This document shows positions 21,967-33,091 of a DNA stretch of 64,000 nt, piece by piece. The notes under the pieces were generated by a model, which was not told the DNA's origin, ran no database searches, and saw only the letters and a program-made list of their open reading frames with translations. The DNA comes from Serratia symbiotica (Periphyllus acericola) (GTDB lineage Bacteria; Pseudomonadota; Gammaproteobacteria; Enterobacterales; Enterobacteriaceae), in contig NZ_OZ026452.1 of assembly GCF_964019515.1 (NCBI RefSeq), positions 868,001 through 932,000 on the forward strand. The letters are read 5' to 3'. Every line of letters begins with the position of its first letter. Position 1 is the stretch's first letter. Position numbers and translations under genes: made by a program.

Positions 21967-22635
21967 ATGGTGGAACTGATTAGAGAAAAACTCCAACTCC
22001 CTGTGGGGAAAAGAAAACTTCTGTTGCATTCTTGCTGCGCTCCTTGTTCTGGTGAGGTGATGGAGGCCATTCAGGCGTCCGGTATTGAGTATGCCATTTT
22101 CTTCTACAATCCGAACATCCATCCGCAAAAGGAGTATTTGCTGCGCAAAGACGAGAATATCCGCTTTGCCGAACAGCACGGGATAACGATCATTGATGCA
22201 GATTACGACACCGACAACTGGTTCGCCCGTGCTAAAGGTATGGAGCATGAGCCGGAGCGTGGTATTCGTTGCACCATGTGTTTCGATATGCGTTTTGAAC
22301 GCACCGCCTTGTACGCACATGAAAACGGCTATGATGCTATCTCCAGCTCCCTCAGCATTTCCCGTTGGAAAAACATGCAGCAGATCACCGATTGCGGTAT
22401 CCGTGCTGCAGAAAAGTACCCTGATCTGCTGTATTGGGATTACAACTGGCGCAAGAAAGGGGGATCAGCGCGCATGATCGAAATCAGCAAACGTGAGTGT
22501 TTTTACCAGCAGGAGTATTGTGGCTGTGTTTATTCGCTGCGAGATACCAACTTGCACCGCAAAGCGCAAGGGCGGCCGCTGATCAAGCTGGGCGTGCTGT
22601 ATTACGGCGATGACGAAAACAACAACCCACAATGA
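21967..22635 (+). CDS. queH: epoxyqueuosine reductase QueH
   Basis: The 222 residues start at ATG 21967, which has AGAGGTG 6 bp upstream (an ATG 15 bp earlier lacks this). QueH (DUF208) reduces epoxyqueuosine to queuosine in tRNA, a non-orthologous replacement of QueG. Cluster ligands are visible: [10 protein letters not shown] near 22-31, CTMCFDMR near 100, and [12 protein letters not shown] near 180. The frame is intact. queC of the same pathway is at 55288. Confidence 0.92.
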   Translation: MVELIREKLQLPVGKRKLLLHSCCAPCSGEVMEAIQASGIEYAIFFYNPNIHPQKEYLLRKDENIRFAEQHGITIIDADYDTDNWFARAKGMEHEPERGIRCTMCFDMRFERTALYAHENGYDAISSSLSISRWKNMQQITDCGIRAAEKYPDLLYWDYNWRKKGGSARMIEISKRECFYQQEYCGCVYSLRDTNLHRKAQGRPLIKLGVLYYGDDENNNPQ

Positions 22636-22816
22636 TGAAGATAGCGTTGATAAAATGTTTAAATCTGCGCATTGCTTGCCTCTTCCACTCACCCATGACG
22701 GCGGTTCGTTAATTTTACCCCAGTTAAAGACTGTTGAAGTGATCGTTTTCCTTTCGTTATTGAATATGATTGCTATTTGTATTTAAACTTGACGAACTAG
22801 AGGAAACAAAATCAAT

Positions 22817-23512
22817 ATGCCGCTAAAAAAGATGTTCCCTAATCGTCGTTTGTCAGTGCCGATTGTCATGTCCGTTGGCTTACATTGCGCCTTGTTGGCG
22901 TGATTGTTCTAAGCTTCCGCCAAGGAGTTGATGGAACTCCCCAAATCTGAGAATGTATCGATCAGCGCGATGATGGTCAATATCGTCCCTACAGCAGAGC
23001 CACCAGCGCAGAGCGAACCTGAGCCGCCTTGGGTATAGCCTGAACCCGAACTGACGCCAGAACAATTGCTGAAAGTGATGCGGAAACCGCAGCCAATAAA
23101 ACCTAGGCCAAAGCCGAAACCAAAAGTTGAAAAGCAGATCAAGACAAAGCCAGAAGATACTGGGCTGCATGAGACATTACTGTCTTAAAATCACGCACCT
23201 GCTAAGTCAATCAGCCCCGTGCCTGTGCAGGGGAATTCACGCGATGCGGAGCCAAAGCCAATCAGTCGATTTGATCCTCTTTATCCGCCACGAGACAGAG
23301 TATTGCAGATTGAAGATAGCGTGCGGGTGCAGTTTGATATTGACAGCAACGGCCGCGTGGCTAACGTGCGCATCCTATCCACTGAACCGTGCAATATATT
23401 CGAGCGCGAGGTAAAGCAAGCATTGCGCAAGTGGCGTTATGAAGCTAAAGAAGCAAAAGATCGCGTTGTTGACATCCGCTTCACAATGAATGGCATGACC
23501 GAAATGAAATGA
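22817..23512 (+). pseudogene. tonB: tonB remnant
   Basis: From ATG 22817 the frame reads [20 protein letters not shown] with the TonB-type signal anchor GLHCALLA. It is interrupted by TGA, TAA, TAG and TAA at four or more places. The Pro-rich spacer (PEPELTPEQ, KPQPIKPRPKPKPKVEKQ) and the C-terminal domain ([19 protein letters not shown] ... [12 protein letters not shown]) follow in the same frame. TonB energises outer-membrane siderophore and B12 uptake. The stops without frameshifts suggest decay by point mutation. Confidence 0.93.
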
Positions 23513-23636
23513 TCCCCATGTTGAACGGGTTATAAGCTAACGCAGAATGCTGGTTGGGGGGCAAATTGCTCTCGTCATCCATCGCTTCCTACCCTGCTGC
23601 CTGCGACTCGCGCAATGGGTAATGAATGACAAATTT

Positions 23637-23829
23637 ATATACCCGTCATACTTCAAGTTTCCTGTGCGTTAGCTTTCCTCAGTTACTTACTAATGTAAGC
23701 TCCTAAAGATAAATGAACCTCATCCCTGAGGTTCAGCCAGAGGCCAAGCGCAAGCGCTATTCAAATCAGTTTCCGACGGATTTGTCACTGCGATGCCGCC
23801 TTCCTGCAACTCGAATTATTTAGGGTATA
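23637..23829. repeat. ERIC/IRU repeat with internal insert
   Basis: Runs from atatacccgtcatacttcaa through tcagttacttactaatgtaa to gaattatttagggtata, inverted relative to the copy at 13919. It ends 2 bp from the yciB stop codon. Confidence 0.75.
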
Positions 23830-23830
23830 G

Positions 23831-24370
23831 CTATTTTTTTGTTTCTTCAGGTATGTGCCGATAAATGTAGATGCTGCTGATCAGGGTAAACACCAGCGTG
23901 AGAGCAGTCAGGCCAAATACTTTAAAGTTAACCCATGTACTCTGTGGTAGCCAGAAGGCAACGTAGATATTCGCCAAACCGCATACCAGGAAGAACACCG
24001 CCCAAGCAAGGTTAAGATTGCTCCATACCTTGTCCGGTAGTGTAAGCTCTTTACCTAGCATGCGCGGCACCAACGGCTTTTTAAGTACCAATTGACTGAT
24101 CAGCAGAACCAGTGCGAAAAGGCCGTAGATTACCGTCACTTTCCATTTGATAAATAGATCGTTATGGAACACCAGCGTTAGGATGCCGAACACCAGCACC
24201 ATCAGAAAGGTGATCAGTGCCGTTTTCTCTACCTTGCGATATTTCACCCAGGTGAATACCAGTACCAGTGCTGTGGCGGCGATCAGCGCTCCGGAAGCCA
24301 GGTAGATATCGTACAGTTTATAAAAGACAAAAAAGACAATTAGAGGAATAAAATTAAGAAATTGCTTCAT
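23831..24370 (-). CDS. yciB: inner-membrane septation protein YciB
   Basis: The 179 residues match the YciB/IspZ family length. Five hydrophobic segments are visible (about 6-24, 22-40, 50-68, 75-95, 120-170). The family is linked to envelope integrity and cell elongation, with no defined enzymatic activity. Conserved [10 protein letters not shown] near the N-terminus and the [10 protein letters not shown] tail support it. yciC is upstream on the same strand. yciA, between tonB and yciB in E. coli, is missing. Confidence 0.93.
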   Translation of the reverse strand: MKQFLNFIPLIVFFVFYKLYDIYLASGALIAATALVLVFTWVKYRKVEKTALITFLMVLVFGILTLVFHNDLFIKWKVTVIYGLFALVLLISQLVLKKPLVPRMLGKELTLPDKVWSNLNLAWAVFFLVCGLANIYVAFWLPQSTWVNFKVFGLTALTLVFTLISSIYIYRHIPEETKK

Positions 24371-24527
24371 AAATCAATCCATCATCTGTTCATCGACCTA
24401 TTATACCTGATCTATTAGGCTATATGTATCGCAGGGAACGACTGATTATCGACGTTTGGTCGGCGTAATCCTTCATGGAGGCCATAAAAACAAAGGGCAG
24501 GCCGCTTTTATCGTCATCCACGTCAAA

Positions 24528-25280
24528 TTAGCTGCGCAACAGAATATACAGGCGAAACAAGTAAATCAGCAATAGAGCGGAAATCAGGTTACTCAGCGCG
24601 GTAAGCACCAGGTTGGCGGCGTTGTGTGTTAGTAACGGTAAGTTACTAAACACAAAGAACAGTAGCAGCTTGGCCACCAGCCAGAGCACCATTGCCGGTA
24701 CGATTACGCGCACATTGTCGAAGGCCAGCCTGCAGCTCAATTTGATCGAGGCAAACACGCCTTTTTTATCGGTGGTGGTGATGATCGATGCCAGCGAGAA
24801 GGCAATCGCCATAATCACACCTGGTACTACTAACAGCCTTAGGCCCAGTTGAATCATCAAACTGCAAATAAACAGCAGCAGCATCAGGCGCGGCAACGCT
24901 GGCACAGAGCTACCGATAGCACGCAGCGCGCTGGTGCGCTGCCCTTGGGATACCAGGCGTAGCAGCGTCAGTACCCCGCCGATCAGCAGCGCATTGCCCA
25001 CTAATGCAGAGAATGTTGCTGCTGCCGATGCCTTCAGCAACATTAGCTGTTGTTCTGGCGTCATTTTGTGAATGAATTCCTGGATATCCATACTGGCTGA
25101 TGCAGCAAAGTCACCTTTTGTGGCACTCAGGATCTTCAAAATCTCGGCGTCAGTGCCGAGAATCTGGTTGAGCAGCACGGAGACAGACGCAGTCAATAGC
25201 GCCAACATTAAGATGCTGGCCAGTTGGTTACGGAAAAAATTAAAACTGTCACGGTACAAAACGTTGGCCGTGATAGGCAT
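24528..25280 (-). CDS. yciC: UPF0259 membrane protein YciC
   Basis: The 250 residues begin [20 protein letters not shown], typical of YciC. About six transmembrane segments are visible. A conserved [20 protein letters not shown] loop supports the family call. The function is unknown; it is associated with envelope physiology together with yciB. The frame is full length, with yciB 157 bp downstream on the same strand. Confidence 0.92.
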   Translation of the reverse strand: MPITANVLYRDSFNFFRNQLASILMLALLTASVSVLLNQILGTDAEILKILSATKGDFAASASMDIQEFIHKMTPEQQLMLLKASAAATFSALVGNALLIGGVLTLLRLVSQGQRTSALRAIGSSVPALPRLMLLLFICSLMIQLGLRLLVVPGVIMAIAFSLASIITTTDKKGVFASIKLSCRLAFDNVRVIVPAMVLWLVAKLLLFFVFSNLPLLTHNAANLVLTALSNLISALLLIYLFRLYILLRS

Positions 25281-25564
25281 GCAGACTCCTTGGCATCGAG
25301 AAGAGAAAAGAGAGGAAAATCAGCGGTGATTATACCCTGTTCCGTGCCGCTGTGGCATCCCGTGAGTCGTACTATGGCTGATTACTGTTTGTGTCTACTG
25401 CTATAGCCATACTGATCGTCGGTGGTACGGTTGAAATAAACCGAACCAGGAAGCAACGGTTTTGCTGATTTTGCCGCCCAATCGTGACTTTATGATTAAG
25501 ATCAACTCTTGACCTAATAGGCTGCCAGGTAAACTTGTTTTTGCTAGGAATTTGAGTTTTTACC
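25281..25564. other. Gene-free spacer between yciC and IS copy E
   Basis: Short frames only. A fragment reading TVLLILPPNRDFMIKINS- can be seen near 25450-25510, but I cannot tie it to a family. Nothing else is supported. Confidence 0.35.
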
Positions 25565-26147
25565 GGCGTTGTTGAATAAATAGAACATTTGGCCTGGACG
25601 ATGATCAGATCACTCTCCTTCTGTCAAAATAGCAACATTCCGTGGCCAAGCAAAAGTTCAACATCACCAACTGGAAGGCTTACAACAACTCCCTTATCAC
25701 TCGGGGTTCACTCACTTTCTGGGTGGATGAAACGGCACTTCACGCCTGGTACTGCGAGGCAAAACCTTCTCTGCGTGGTCGCCCACAATATTATTCCGAT
25801 ATAGCAATGACCAGTGTATTGATGCTGAAATGGATTTTCTGGCAGACTATGCAGACCGAAATTAAGCGGTGGAGAATCAGCGCCTTATCAGAGACAACCC
25901 ACGGTGGAAAAGTATGACAGGCTACCACCGACGTTGGATAGCGGAAACAGCGAGGTACAGATTAAAACAGCTATTTGGTGGTCACCTGTCGCTGCGAGAT
26001 TATGATGGGCAAGTTGCAGAGGCGATGGCCATGATCTCTGCATTAAACAAGATGACGCTCGCTGGTATGCAAGAAAGTGTACGCCTTGCCTGAAAGATGC
26101 CCATTCACGGGACTCTTTATTCCAAATCCGATTTATTCAATAAAGCC
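25565..26147 (+). mobile_element. IS903-like element, copy E, internally deleted
   Basis: Both inverted ends are present (25565; 26147) but only 583 bp remain; about 470 bp are deleted at about 25843, removing both catalytic Asp regions. The start reads VAKQKFNIT (MAK sublineage). The surviving C-terminal part reads HRRWIAETARYRLK, so this copy keeps the catalytic Glu of the YREK signature that copies A, C, G and H have lost. The flanks do not match. Confidence 0.9.
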
Positions 26148-26182
26148 ATTCCAGATGTAAAAATGAAAAAATAAAGGTGATT

Positions 26183-26208
26183 AGCGGGCAGCATCTACTG
26201 CGCCCGCT
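26183..26208 (-). terminator. Hairpin terminator of the trp operon
   Basis: AGCGGGC at one side pairs with GCCCGCT across a 12-nt loop, 9 bp past the trpA stop on the minus strand. A T-rich tract (ctttattttttc) follows. It fits the position of the trp t terminator and lies between trpA and IS copy E. Confidence 0.6.
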
Positions 26209-26216
26209 GCGGTATG

Positions 26217-27032
26217 TTATGACCGAGTGGCGTCTTTCATGGCGCTGACAAAATTCGCCACCTTAGCCAGCATATCTATCGGATTAGCCTGATTCTTCCC
26301 GATAATATTAACGATCGCCGAACCAGAAATCGCGCCGACTGCACCGGCCCGCAACGCACTCTTCACTTGGGCAGGGTCGGAAATACCAAAGCCCTGGAGC
26401 GGCGGTGCAGCATGGTATTCTCGCAGCTTGTTGATCAGATTGATCAGATGATGCCGTGGCAGTTGGGCGCGGCTTTCGGTGCCAGTGACGCCAGCACGCG
26501 ACAGTAGGTAGGTGTAACCACGACCATGGGAAGAAATTTCACGCAGCAAATCGTCATCGGCGTTTGGCGGGCAGATAAAGATCGGCGCAATTCCGTGCCG
26601 TGCTGCGGCGGCACGGAATGGTGCCGACTCTTCAAACGGCACATCAGCAATCAGCACCGAGTCGACGTCCACATCAGCACAGCGTTGATAAAACACATCA
26701 ATTCCGTTATGGAACACTAGATTGGCGTACATCAGCAGCCCGATCGGAAGGGCCGGATGTTTCTGGCGAATCGCCGTCAGCAGTTCGAAACACTGGCTTG
26801 GTGTGACGCCGACCGCAAACGCACGCAGCGACGCGCCCTGAATCGCTGGGCCATCGGCTAGTGGATCGGAGAAGGGGATGCCCAGTTCCAGCGCATCTGC
26901 GCCGGATTCGATCAGTGTGTCGATGATCTGTAATGATAGCGCCGGGTTAGGATCGCCCAGCGTGACAAACGGCACGAACGCACCTTCCTTATTACTTTCC
27001 AGGCGTTTAAATAGTGTCTGATAACGCTCCAT
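26217..27032 (-). CDS. trpA: tryptophan synthase alpha chain
   Basis: The 271-residue TIM barrel (E. coli 268) cleaves indole-3-glycerol phosphate to indole and G3P within the alpha2beta2 complex. The catalytic Glu is in [15 protein letters not shown] (about 50) with the catalytic Asp in the same motif. The phosphate loop [10 protein letters not shown] and GAISGSAIV are intact. Its ATG overlaps the trpB stop (TGATG), implying coupled translation. It is the last gene of the operon. Confidence 0.97.
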   Translation of the reverse strand: MERYQTLFKRLESNKEGAFVPFVTLGDPNPALSLQIIDTLIESGADALELGIPFSDPLADGPAIQGASLRAFAVGVTPSQCFELLTAIRQKHPALPIGLLMYANLVFHNGIDVFYQRCADVDVDSVLIADVPFEESAPFRAAAARHGIAPIFICPPNADDDLLREISSHGRGYTYLLSRAGVTGTESRAQLPRHHLINLINKLREYHAAPPLQGFGISDPAQVKSALRAGAVGAISGSAIVNIIGKNQANPIDMLAKVANFVSAMKDATRS

Positions 27033-28222
27033 CAGATTTCTCCCCGTGCTTTCAGAATGTCGTGAATGGTAAATATATCCTTATCGCCGCGGCCGGATAG
27101 GTTGACAACCAGGATCTGCTCTTTCTGCGGTGTTTCATGGATCATTTTCAGCGCATGAGCCAGTGCGTGAGAAGATTCAAGAGCTGGAATAATGCCTTCA
27201 CGGCGCGACAGTGCCTTGAACGCGTCCAACGCTTCATCATCGGTGATCGAGACGTACTGCGCACGGCCAATATTGTTCAGATAAGCATGCTGTGGCCCGA
27301 CAGAAGGAAAATCTAACCCAGCCGAAATTGAGTAAGACTCCTCGATCTGACCATCTGAGGTCTGCATCATCGGTGCTTTCATACCAAAGTAAATGCCGAC
27401 ATGGCCGTGCTTTAACGGTGCGCCGTGCTGGCCAGTTGCAATCCCCAGCCCGGCGGGTTCTACACCGATCAGAGCCACGCTAGCGTCATCGATAAAGTCA
27501 GCAAACATGCCGATGGCGTTGGAGCCGCCACCGACGCAAGCCAGCACCGCGTCCGGCAGACGGCCTTCGCGCTCTAGCATTTGCGCTTTGGTTTCTTCAC
27601 CGATCATGCGCTGAAATTCACGCACTATAGTCGGGTAGGGATGAGGCCCCGCAGCGGTTCCCAGCATATAGTGCGCTTTCTCATAGCTACCCGACCAGTC
27701 GCGCAGCGCTTCATTGCAGGCATCTTTCAGGGTGGCAGATCCGCAGTGCACCGGGAGCACCTCTGCCCCCATCAAACGCATGCGGAACACATTCGGCGAC
27801 TGACGTTCAATGTCTTTGGCCCCCATATAGATACGGCACTTCAGGCCGAGTAGTGCGCAGGCTAGAGCCGAAGCCACGCCATGCTGGCCAGCACCAGTTT
27901 CTGCGATGATTTCGGTTTTGCCCATCCGCTTAGCCAGCAGCGCCTGACCTAACACCTGGTTGGTTTTGTGCGCACCGCCGTGCAGCAGATCCTCACGTTT
28001 CAGGTAAAGTTTGGTTTTACTGCCAGCAGTGAGGCTTTTACACAGCGTCAGCGCTGTTGGCCGTCCAGCGTAGTTCTTTAATAAATCGATGAATTCAGCC
28101 TGAAACTCAGGGTCGCGTTGGGCGCTGACGAAGGCTTCTTCCAGCTGTTTCAAGGCTGGCATCAAGATTTGCGGCACGTATTGACCACCAAATTCACCGA
28201 AGTAGGGGTTGAGCAGCGTCAT
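27032..28222 (-). CDS. trpB: tryptophan synthase beta chain
   Basis: The 396-residue PLP enzyme condenses indole with serine. The PLP Lys sits in [12 protein letters not shown] (about 87), the catalytic Glu in [10 protein letters not shown], and the phosphate-binding loop reads [11 protein letters not shown]-terminal residues LSGRGDKD match. trpCF lies 37 bp upstream. No defect is seen; the pathway's last enzyme pair is complete. Confidence 0.97.
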   Translation of the reverse strand: MTLLNPYFGEFGGQYVPQILMPALKQLEEAFVSAQRDPEFQAEFIDLLKNYAGRPTALTLCKSLTAGSKTKLYLKREDLLHGGAHKTNQVLGQALLAKRMGKTEIIAETGAGQHGVASALACALLGLKCRIYMGAKDIERQSPNVFRMRLMGAEVLPVHCGSATLKDACNEALRDWSGSYEKAHYMLGTAAGPHPYPTIVREFQRMIGEETKAQMLEREGRLPDAVLACVGGGSNAIGMFADFIDDASVALIGVEPAGLGIATGQHGAPLKHGHVGIYFGMKAPMMQTSDGQIEESYSISAGLDFPSVGPQHAYLNNIGRAQYVSITDDEALDAFKALSRREGIIPALESSHALAHALKMIHETPQKEQILVVNLSGRGDKDIFTIHDILKARGEI

Positions 28223-28259
28223 TATAATTCCTGTTATTATCCGTTAATGATATTCGCAT

Positions 28260-29621
28260 TCAGTAGGTGCGCAGGGTCTGGAACACCGTAGTCAGACGGG
28301 CTGCATCTTTAATTCCAGGCTGGATCTCGACGCCGGAGTTAAAGTCCAGACCGGCTCCGCCGAGTTTGGCGGCCTCGATGCAGTTGTCCGCGCCCAAGCC
28401 GCCAGCCAGCATGACATTACTGAGATCTTCCCCCTGCAATACCGACCAATCGAAGCAATGGCCGGTGCCGCCAGCGCCGTTATCCAGCAAGAAGCGATCG
28501 ACCTTCTGAAGATCGCGCGCCGGTAGCCGATCTTTTACGCTCAGCGCCTTCCAGATTTGGCAGCAATCAGGTATAAGGCGGCGCAGGGCGTTGATATAAG
28601 CCTGGTCTTCCGAGCCATGCAACTGTACCGCTTGCAGGCCAAGGCATTCGGCAGTTTGCGCCACAGTCGTCACCTGCTCATCACAGAACACGCCAACATA
28701 TTTCAGCGGTGCGCCTGAAATCACTTCGCGGGCGCGGTTGATCGCCACGTAGCGCGCTGAATGACCAACAAAAATCAACCCGCCATAGATAGCACCGGCC
28801 TGGTAAGCGGCGGCGGCATCTTGGGGGCGTGTTAAACCACAAACTTTATTGTCGCCGAGAATGACTCGGCGCACGGCGGCGCGCAGATCGGTTTCCGCCA
28901 TCAGTGCACTACCGATCAGGAAACCGTTGGCATAGTGGCTCAGTTCGCGGATCTGGCTGTATTGGTTGATACCGGACTCACTGATCACCGTTACCCCAGG
29001 TGGCACACGCGGTGCCAGTTGGCGGGTGCGGCCAAGGTCAATGCTTAAGTCGTGCAGGTCGCGGTTATTAATGCCAACCACCTGTGCTCCCAGGGCGATC
29101 GCCCGTTGCAGCTCTTCTTCGCTGATCACTTCGGTCAATACGCCCATCTTGAGGCGATGAGCCACCGCCGCCAACTGGCGGTACTGCTCGTCACTCAGCA
29201 CCGATAGCATCAATAGAACGGCATCAGCCTGGTAGAAGCGTGCCAGAGAGATCTGGTAAGGGTCGATAATAAAATCTTTGCACAATACTGGCTGCGTCAC
29301 CGTTTTGCTAACCAATGGCAGAAAATCGACGCTACCTTGGAAGTATTTCTCGTCGGTCAGCACCGAAATGGCCGAAGCAAAATCCTTATAGGCTGAGGCG
29401 ATGTACACAGGATCGAAGTTTTCGCGGATCAGTCCTTTGGAAGGTGAAGCTTTCTTACATTCCAGAATGAGTGCGGGTCTGGTTCCTTGCAGCGCCTGAT
29501 AGAAGTTGCGCTCGCTCGGCACGATTTCATGCTGGAAGTTGGTCAGCGGCTGTTGTTGCTGTCGTGCCACGACCCATTGCGCCTTGTCACCAACAATCTT
29601 GCTGAGTATGGTTTCCTGCAT
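28260..29621 (-). CDS. trpC: bifunctional indole-3-glycerol phosphate synthase / PRA isomerase
   Basis: The 453-residue fusion (TrpC-TrpF) is typical of enterobacteria. The N-terminal IGPS domain shows ECKKASPSKG (about 55) and LLMLSVLSDEQ, with the catalytic Glu in ISESGI. The C-terminal PRAI domain (from about 256) shows KVCGLTRPQDA with its catalytic Cys, the acidic residue in FDWSVL, and LAGGLGADN. Together they convert PRA to indole-3-glycerol phosphate. trpD ends 4 bp upstream. Confidence 0.97.
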   Translation of the reverse strand: MQETILSKIVGDKAQWVVARQQQQPLTNFQHEIVPSERNFYQALQGTRPALILECKKASPSKGLIRENFDPVYIASAYKDFASAISVLTDEKYFQGSVDFLPLVSKTVTQPVLCKDFIIDPYQISLARFYQADAVLLMLSVLSDEQYRQLAAVAHRLKMGVLTEVISEEELQRAIALGAQVVGINNRDLHDLSIDLGRTRQLAPRVPPGVTVISESGINQYSQIRELSHYANGFLIGSALMAETDLRAAVRRVILGDNKVCGLTRPQDAAAAYQAGAIYGGLIFVGHSARYVAINRAREVISGAPLKYVGVFCDEQVTTVAQTAECLGLQAVQLHGSEDQAYINALRRLIPDCCQIWKALSVKDRLPARDLQKVDRFLLDNGAGGTGHCFDWSVLQGEDLSNVMLAGGLGADNCIEAAKLGGAGLDFNSGVEIQPGIKDAARLTTVFQTLRTY

Positions 29622-29624
29622 TAT

Positions 29625-30623
29625 TTATCCTCTTGCCGCCAGTGCGGTAACACGCGCGTAAGCCTGCCCGCTGTGAATCACATCCAATGCTCGTTGCGCA
29701 TTTTGGCGCAGGTCTTCATGCCCGAATAACTTCAACAGCAACGCTACGTTAGCGGCTACTGCTGCGGCATGCGCCAGGTCGCCTTTACCTTGTAATAACC
29801 GCGCTACAATGTCACGGTTTTCTTCCGGTGTGCCGCCCAGTAACGCTTCTAGTGGGTGGCTTTTCAGCCCGAAAGATTGCGGCGTCAGTAGGTAGCGGGC
29901 AATGTCACCGTCGTTGAGTTCAGCAACTTGGGTGGTGGTGTGGATCGCCACTTCATCCATACCGCCGCCATGCACCACTGCCGCACGTTGATAGCCCAAT
30001 ATACGCAGGGTTTCGGCGATCGGTAGCACCAGCTCTTGGCTGTAGACACCAATCAACGCCAGTGGCGGGCGTGCCGGGTTAATCAATGGCCCCAGCACGT
30101 TAAACAATGTGCGAGTCTTTAATTGCTGGCGCACTGGCATCGCATGGCGAAAACCGCTGTGGTACTGCGGTGCGAACAGGAAGCAAACACCGAGATCGTC
30201 CAGCGCTTTACGCGCCTCTTGCGCAGGCAGATCCAGACGGATGCCGAATGCTGCCAGCAAATCGGAAGAGCCGGAACGGCTGGAAACGCTGCGGTTACCG
30301 TGCTTGGCGATTTTCGCTCCGCAGGCCGCGGCGACAAAGGCACTGGCGGTAGAAATATTGATGCTATTAGTGCCATCGCCACCAGTGCCGACAATATCAG
30401 CAAACGGATAATTCGGGCGCGGGAATGGCTGAGCGTCAGCCAGCAGCGCTCTGGCGGCGCCGGCGATCTCGTCTGGGTGTTCGCCGCGGATCTTCATGCT
30501 GATCAAGGCGGCGGCCAACTGGCTTGGCTCCAACTTGCCACGCACGATGGCGCTGAACAGTTGCTGGCTTTCCTGTTGGTTCATCGACTCGGTGCGGTAC
30601 AGTTTTTCTAAAATAAGTTGCAT
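29625..30623 (-). CDS. trpD: anthranilate phosphoribosyltransferase
   Basis: The 332 residues start at the ATG at 30623 ([10 protein letters not shown]), 11 codons inside the longest frame. The standalone form, not fused to trpG, is the Serratia arrangement rather than that of E. coli. Motifs are [31 protein letters not shown], and [12 protein letters not shown]. The enzyme joins anthranilate to PRPP. trpG lies 14 bp upstream. Confidence 0.96.
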   Translation of the reverse strand: MQLILEKLYRTESMNQQESQQLFSAIVRGKLEPSQLAAALISMKIRGEHPDEIAGAARALLADAQPFPRPNYPFADIVGTGGDGTNSINISTASAFVAAACGAKIAKHGNRSVSSRSGSSDLLAAFGIRLDLPAQEARKALDDLGVCFLFAPQYHSGFRHAMPVRQQLKTRTLFNVLGPLINPARPPLALIGVYSQELVLPIAETLRILGYQRAAVVHGGGMDEVAIHTTTQVAELNDGDIARYLLTPQSFGLKSHPLEALLGGTPEENRDIVARLLQGKGDLAHAAAVAANVALLLKLFGHEDLRQNAQRALDVIHSGQAYARVTALAARG

Positions 30624-30637
30624 CGTTGTTTTCCTTA

Positions 30638-31219
30638 TTACTTCGCCAGCGCCCAAACCAAGGTCTGCTGAAGCAGTCGTGCGCCCTGAATCGTCAGGAT
30701 CGATTCAGGGTGAAACTGGAAACCACACACGCGATGTCGATCATTACGCACCGCCATCACCATTTCACCAAAACGTGCGTTGATGGTGAGTTCGGCAGGG
30801 ATATTGCTGCCGACTAGCGAGTGATAACGCGCTACCGACAATGGATTGGTTATGCCAGCGAACATGCCCTCATTATCGTGGCTAATCGCTGACGCTTTGC
30901 CATGTAGGATCTCGTCTGCCTGCCCAATATGGCCGCCGTAGGCTTCCACAATAGCCTGGTGGCCGAGGCAGATGCCGACAATTGGCAGTTGTCCGCGCAT
31001 GCGTTGCAGCAATTCTGGCATGCAGCCAGCATCGGCAGGCGTGCCTGGCCCTGGTGACAGCATCAGCACGGGGTTTTCCGTCTGCTGCAAGCGCTTGATA
31101 ATCAACTCAGCAGCAATATGATTGCGGTAAATCACCACCTGATGGCCTTTGGAGCGCAATTGATCGACCAGGTTGTAAGTAAAGGAATCAATGTTATCGA
31201 GCAGTAAGATATCGGCCAT
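30638..31219 (-). CDS. trpG: anthranilate synthase component II (glutamine amidotransferase)
   Basis: This 193-residue class I amidotransferase feeds ammonia to TrpE. The nucleophile lies in GICLGHQA (about 84), the oxyanion strand in SPGPGTP, and the His-Glu dyad in QFHPES (about 170). Its ATG overlaps the trpE TAA by one base (TAATG), implying translational coupling for 1:1 subunits. No lesion is seen. Confidence 0.96.
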   Translation of the reverse strand: MADILLLDNIDSFTYNLVDQLRSKGHQVVIYRNHIAAELIIKRLQQTENPVLMLSPGPGTPADAGCMPELLQRMRGQLPIVGICLGHQAIVEAYGGHIGQADEILHGKASAISHDNEGMFAGITNPLSVARYHSLVGSNIPAELTINARFGEMVMAVRNDRHRVCGFQFHPESILTIQGARLLQQTLVWALAK

Positions 31220-32781
31220 TAGAACACCTCTCTGGCGTTATGCGCACTGGCGATGGCGCGTAACACTGCACGGGCCTTGTTACGGGTCTCATCAGCTTCT
31301 GCCTGAGGAACAGAAGCCAGTACTATACCGGCCCCCGCTTGCACCGTAGCAATGCCGTCTTCAACATAGGCGGAGCGAATGACAATACAGGTATCCAGAT
31401 CGCCGGTGGCGGTGAAATAGCCTACCGCGCCGCCGTAGCTGCCACGGCGTGAACCTTCGGATGCGGCGATCAGTTGCATCGCGCGCACTTTCGGCGCGCC
31501 ACTCAAGGTGCCCATGTTCATGCAGGCTTGATAAGCATGTAGCACGTCTAGATCGGTGCGCAGTGTGCCGACAACCCGCGATACCAGATGCATAACGAAC
31601 GAGTATCGATCAACCTTGGTCAGGTCTGCCACATAGCGGCTACCCACTTGGCAGATGCGAGCCATATCATTGCGCGCCAAATCGACCAACATCAAGTGTT
31701 CGGCCAGTTCCTTATCATCGGTCCGCATTTCCAACTCAATGCGGCTATCGAGATCCAAATCTAGTGAGCCGTCGGCCCGGTATCCGCGCGGGCGAGTGCC
31801 AGCGATCGGGTAGATCTCAAGCTGGCGGGTACTGGCACTGTATTTCAGCGCGCTTTCCGGTGAAGCGCCGAACAGAGTGAATTCATCATCCTGCATAAAA
31901 AACATGTACGGGCTGGGGTTATTATCCTTCAGCGTTTTATAAGCCGCCAGAGGTGCCGGGCAGGGCAGAGAGAAACGGCGCGATGGCACCACCTGGAAGA
32001 TTTCGCCTTGGCGAATTGCTTTCTGCAACCCGCTGACTAGCGCGCAGTATTCTTCATCGGTTTGGTTGCAGCCTAGTTGTATGTTCTCTAGTCTCTGGTG
32101 CGGGATCGGCTGCGGCGCGCGTGTCAATTGAGCCTGAAACTGTTCCAGGCGTTGTTGCAAACGTTGCGCTTCTGTATGGTCTGTGGTGAACACGCTGGCT
32201 TGTAAGTGGGCAGAAGTGTGCTGGTGATCCAACACCAGCAACGTTTCCACCAGGTAAAAGCAAAAATCAGGGCAGCGTTGATCCTGGCGCAGCTCTGGCA
32301 AATCTTCGAAACCGGAAACCAGATCGTAGGAGAACAGGCCAGCCAGCATCACGGCTTCGCGCTCGTCTGCCGGGGAGTCGACCAGTGTCAGCAGGGTGCG
32401 CAGCGCATCAAATACCGACAACGAACGCAGGCGGGCATCTTCATCCTGCACCGTATCGATCTGCGGGAAGGTCAATGCGTGGCCGTTGGGGCAAGCATGA
32501 ATATGCACCTCGCTCGGCAGTGCTTCATCCAGCAGCGGCAGCAAGGCTGCACCGTTGGCCGTCAGCGCTTGCACGGTCACGGTACGGCCCTGCGCAGTTA
32601 TACGTAGGGCGCTGTCGATTACTAGCAGACTTTGCAGGTTCTTTTTGCTGGTGACTTCAGCCGATTCCAGCAGCAGTGTGGCCGGACGTGCGCCACACAA
32701 CTGGTGAAAAACAGTGGTGGGATCGCCCCGGTAGCTAGCTTGCACCTTCAGTAGTTTGAGCTGTGGTTTCTGGTTTATCAT
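31219..32781 (-). CDS. trpE: anthranilate synthase component I
   Basis: The 520 residues start at ATG 32781 ([19 protein letters not shown]), equal to E. coli TrpE; the upstream in-frame Met lies inside the attenuator region. The enzyme turns chorismate plus ammonia into anthranilate. The tryptophan feedback site LLLESAE (about 37) is retained, as are the chorismate/Mg motifs ([39 protein letters not shown]). Expression is controlled by the operator and attenuator upstream. Confidence 0.97.
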   Translation of the reverse strand: MINQKPQLKLLKVQASYRGDPTTVFHQLCGARPATLLLESAEVTSKKNLQSLLVIDSALRITAQGRTVTVQALTANGAALLPLLDEALPSEVHIHACPNGHALTFPQIDTVQDEDARLRSLSVFDALRTLLTLVDSPADEREAVMLAGLFSYDLVSGFEDLPELRQDQRCPDFCFYLVETLLVLDHQHTSAHLQASVFTTDHTEAQRLQQRLEQFQAQLTRAPQPIPHQRLENIQLGCNQTDEEYCALVSGLQKAIRQGEIFQVVPSRRFSLPCPAPLAAYKTLKDNNPSPYMFFMQDDEFTLFGASPESALKYSASTRQLEIYPIAGTRPRGYRADGSLDLDLDSRIELEMRTDDKELAEHLMLVDLARNDMARICQVGSRYVADLTKVDRYSFVMHLVSRVVGTLRTDLDVLHAYQACMNMGTLSGAPKVRAMQLIAASEGSRRGSYGGAVGYFTATGDLDTCIVIRSAYVEDGIATVQAGAGIVLASVPQAEADETRNKARAVLRAIASAHNAREVF

Positions 32782-32808
32782 TAGGTTGTTCCAATCAAAT
32801 TTTGCCCA

Positions 32809-32834
32809 TAAAAAAGCCCGCATCAGCGCGAGCT
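32809..32834 (-). terminator. trp attenuator terminator hairpin
   Basis: On the minus strand AGCTCGC pairs with GCGGGCT (one G-U) around a 6-nt loop, then a run of six T. It lies 28 bp before the trpE start and about 38 bp past the leader peptide stop, the standard enterobacterial layout. Confidence 0.85.
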
Positions 32835-32871
32835 CTGGAAGTCTGCATTGTCGGATGGCAGCTATGCGCGA

Positions 32872-32934
32872 TCACATGGCCCTTAAAAGGGAGGTGTGCC
32901 ACCCGCGAAGAATATAAGTCGTTTGCCTGATCAT
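32872..32934 (-). CDS. trpL: trp operon leader peptide TrpL (one Trp codon)
   Basis: A 20-codon frame encodes MIRQTTYILRGWHTSLLRAM. Enterobacterial TrpL peptides carry tandem Trp (HGWWRTSLLRAV-like in Serratia). Here the register GW-H-TS suggests that one Trp and the Arg were reduced to His by a small deletion. The peptide sits between the promoter/operator and the attenuator hairpin. A GAAGAG element precedes the ATG. With one Trp codon, ribosome stalling on low tryptophan should be less sensitive. Confidence 0.8.
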   Translation of the reverse strand: MIRQTTYILRGWHTSLLRAM

Positions 32935-32965
32935 TTCAGTACTCTTCGGTGATTTTTATCCTCAA

Positions 32966-33000
32966 TTAACTAGTTAACTAGTTAATGAGGATGAAGTCAA
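32966..33000 (-). promoter_or_regulatory. trp promoter with TrpR operator
   Basis: On the minus strand, -35 TTGACT (32995-33000), a 17-bp spacer and -10 TTAACT match the E. coli trp promoter geometry. The operator is a perfect 20-bp palindrome (32966-32985) containing ACTAGTTAACTAGT, the TrpR core, covering the -10. Repression by TrpR is expected if trpR is retained elsewhere. Confidence 0.9.
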
Positions 33001-33091
33001 CCCTATTTTGCATGACGTTTAGTCGTTCAACTCATCATCATGGCATAGGCCAGTGGCGGAATAGATTTCCGTCTGGCTAACTATAGCGGGT

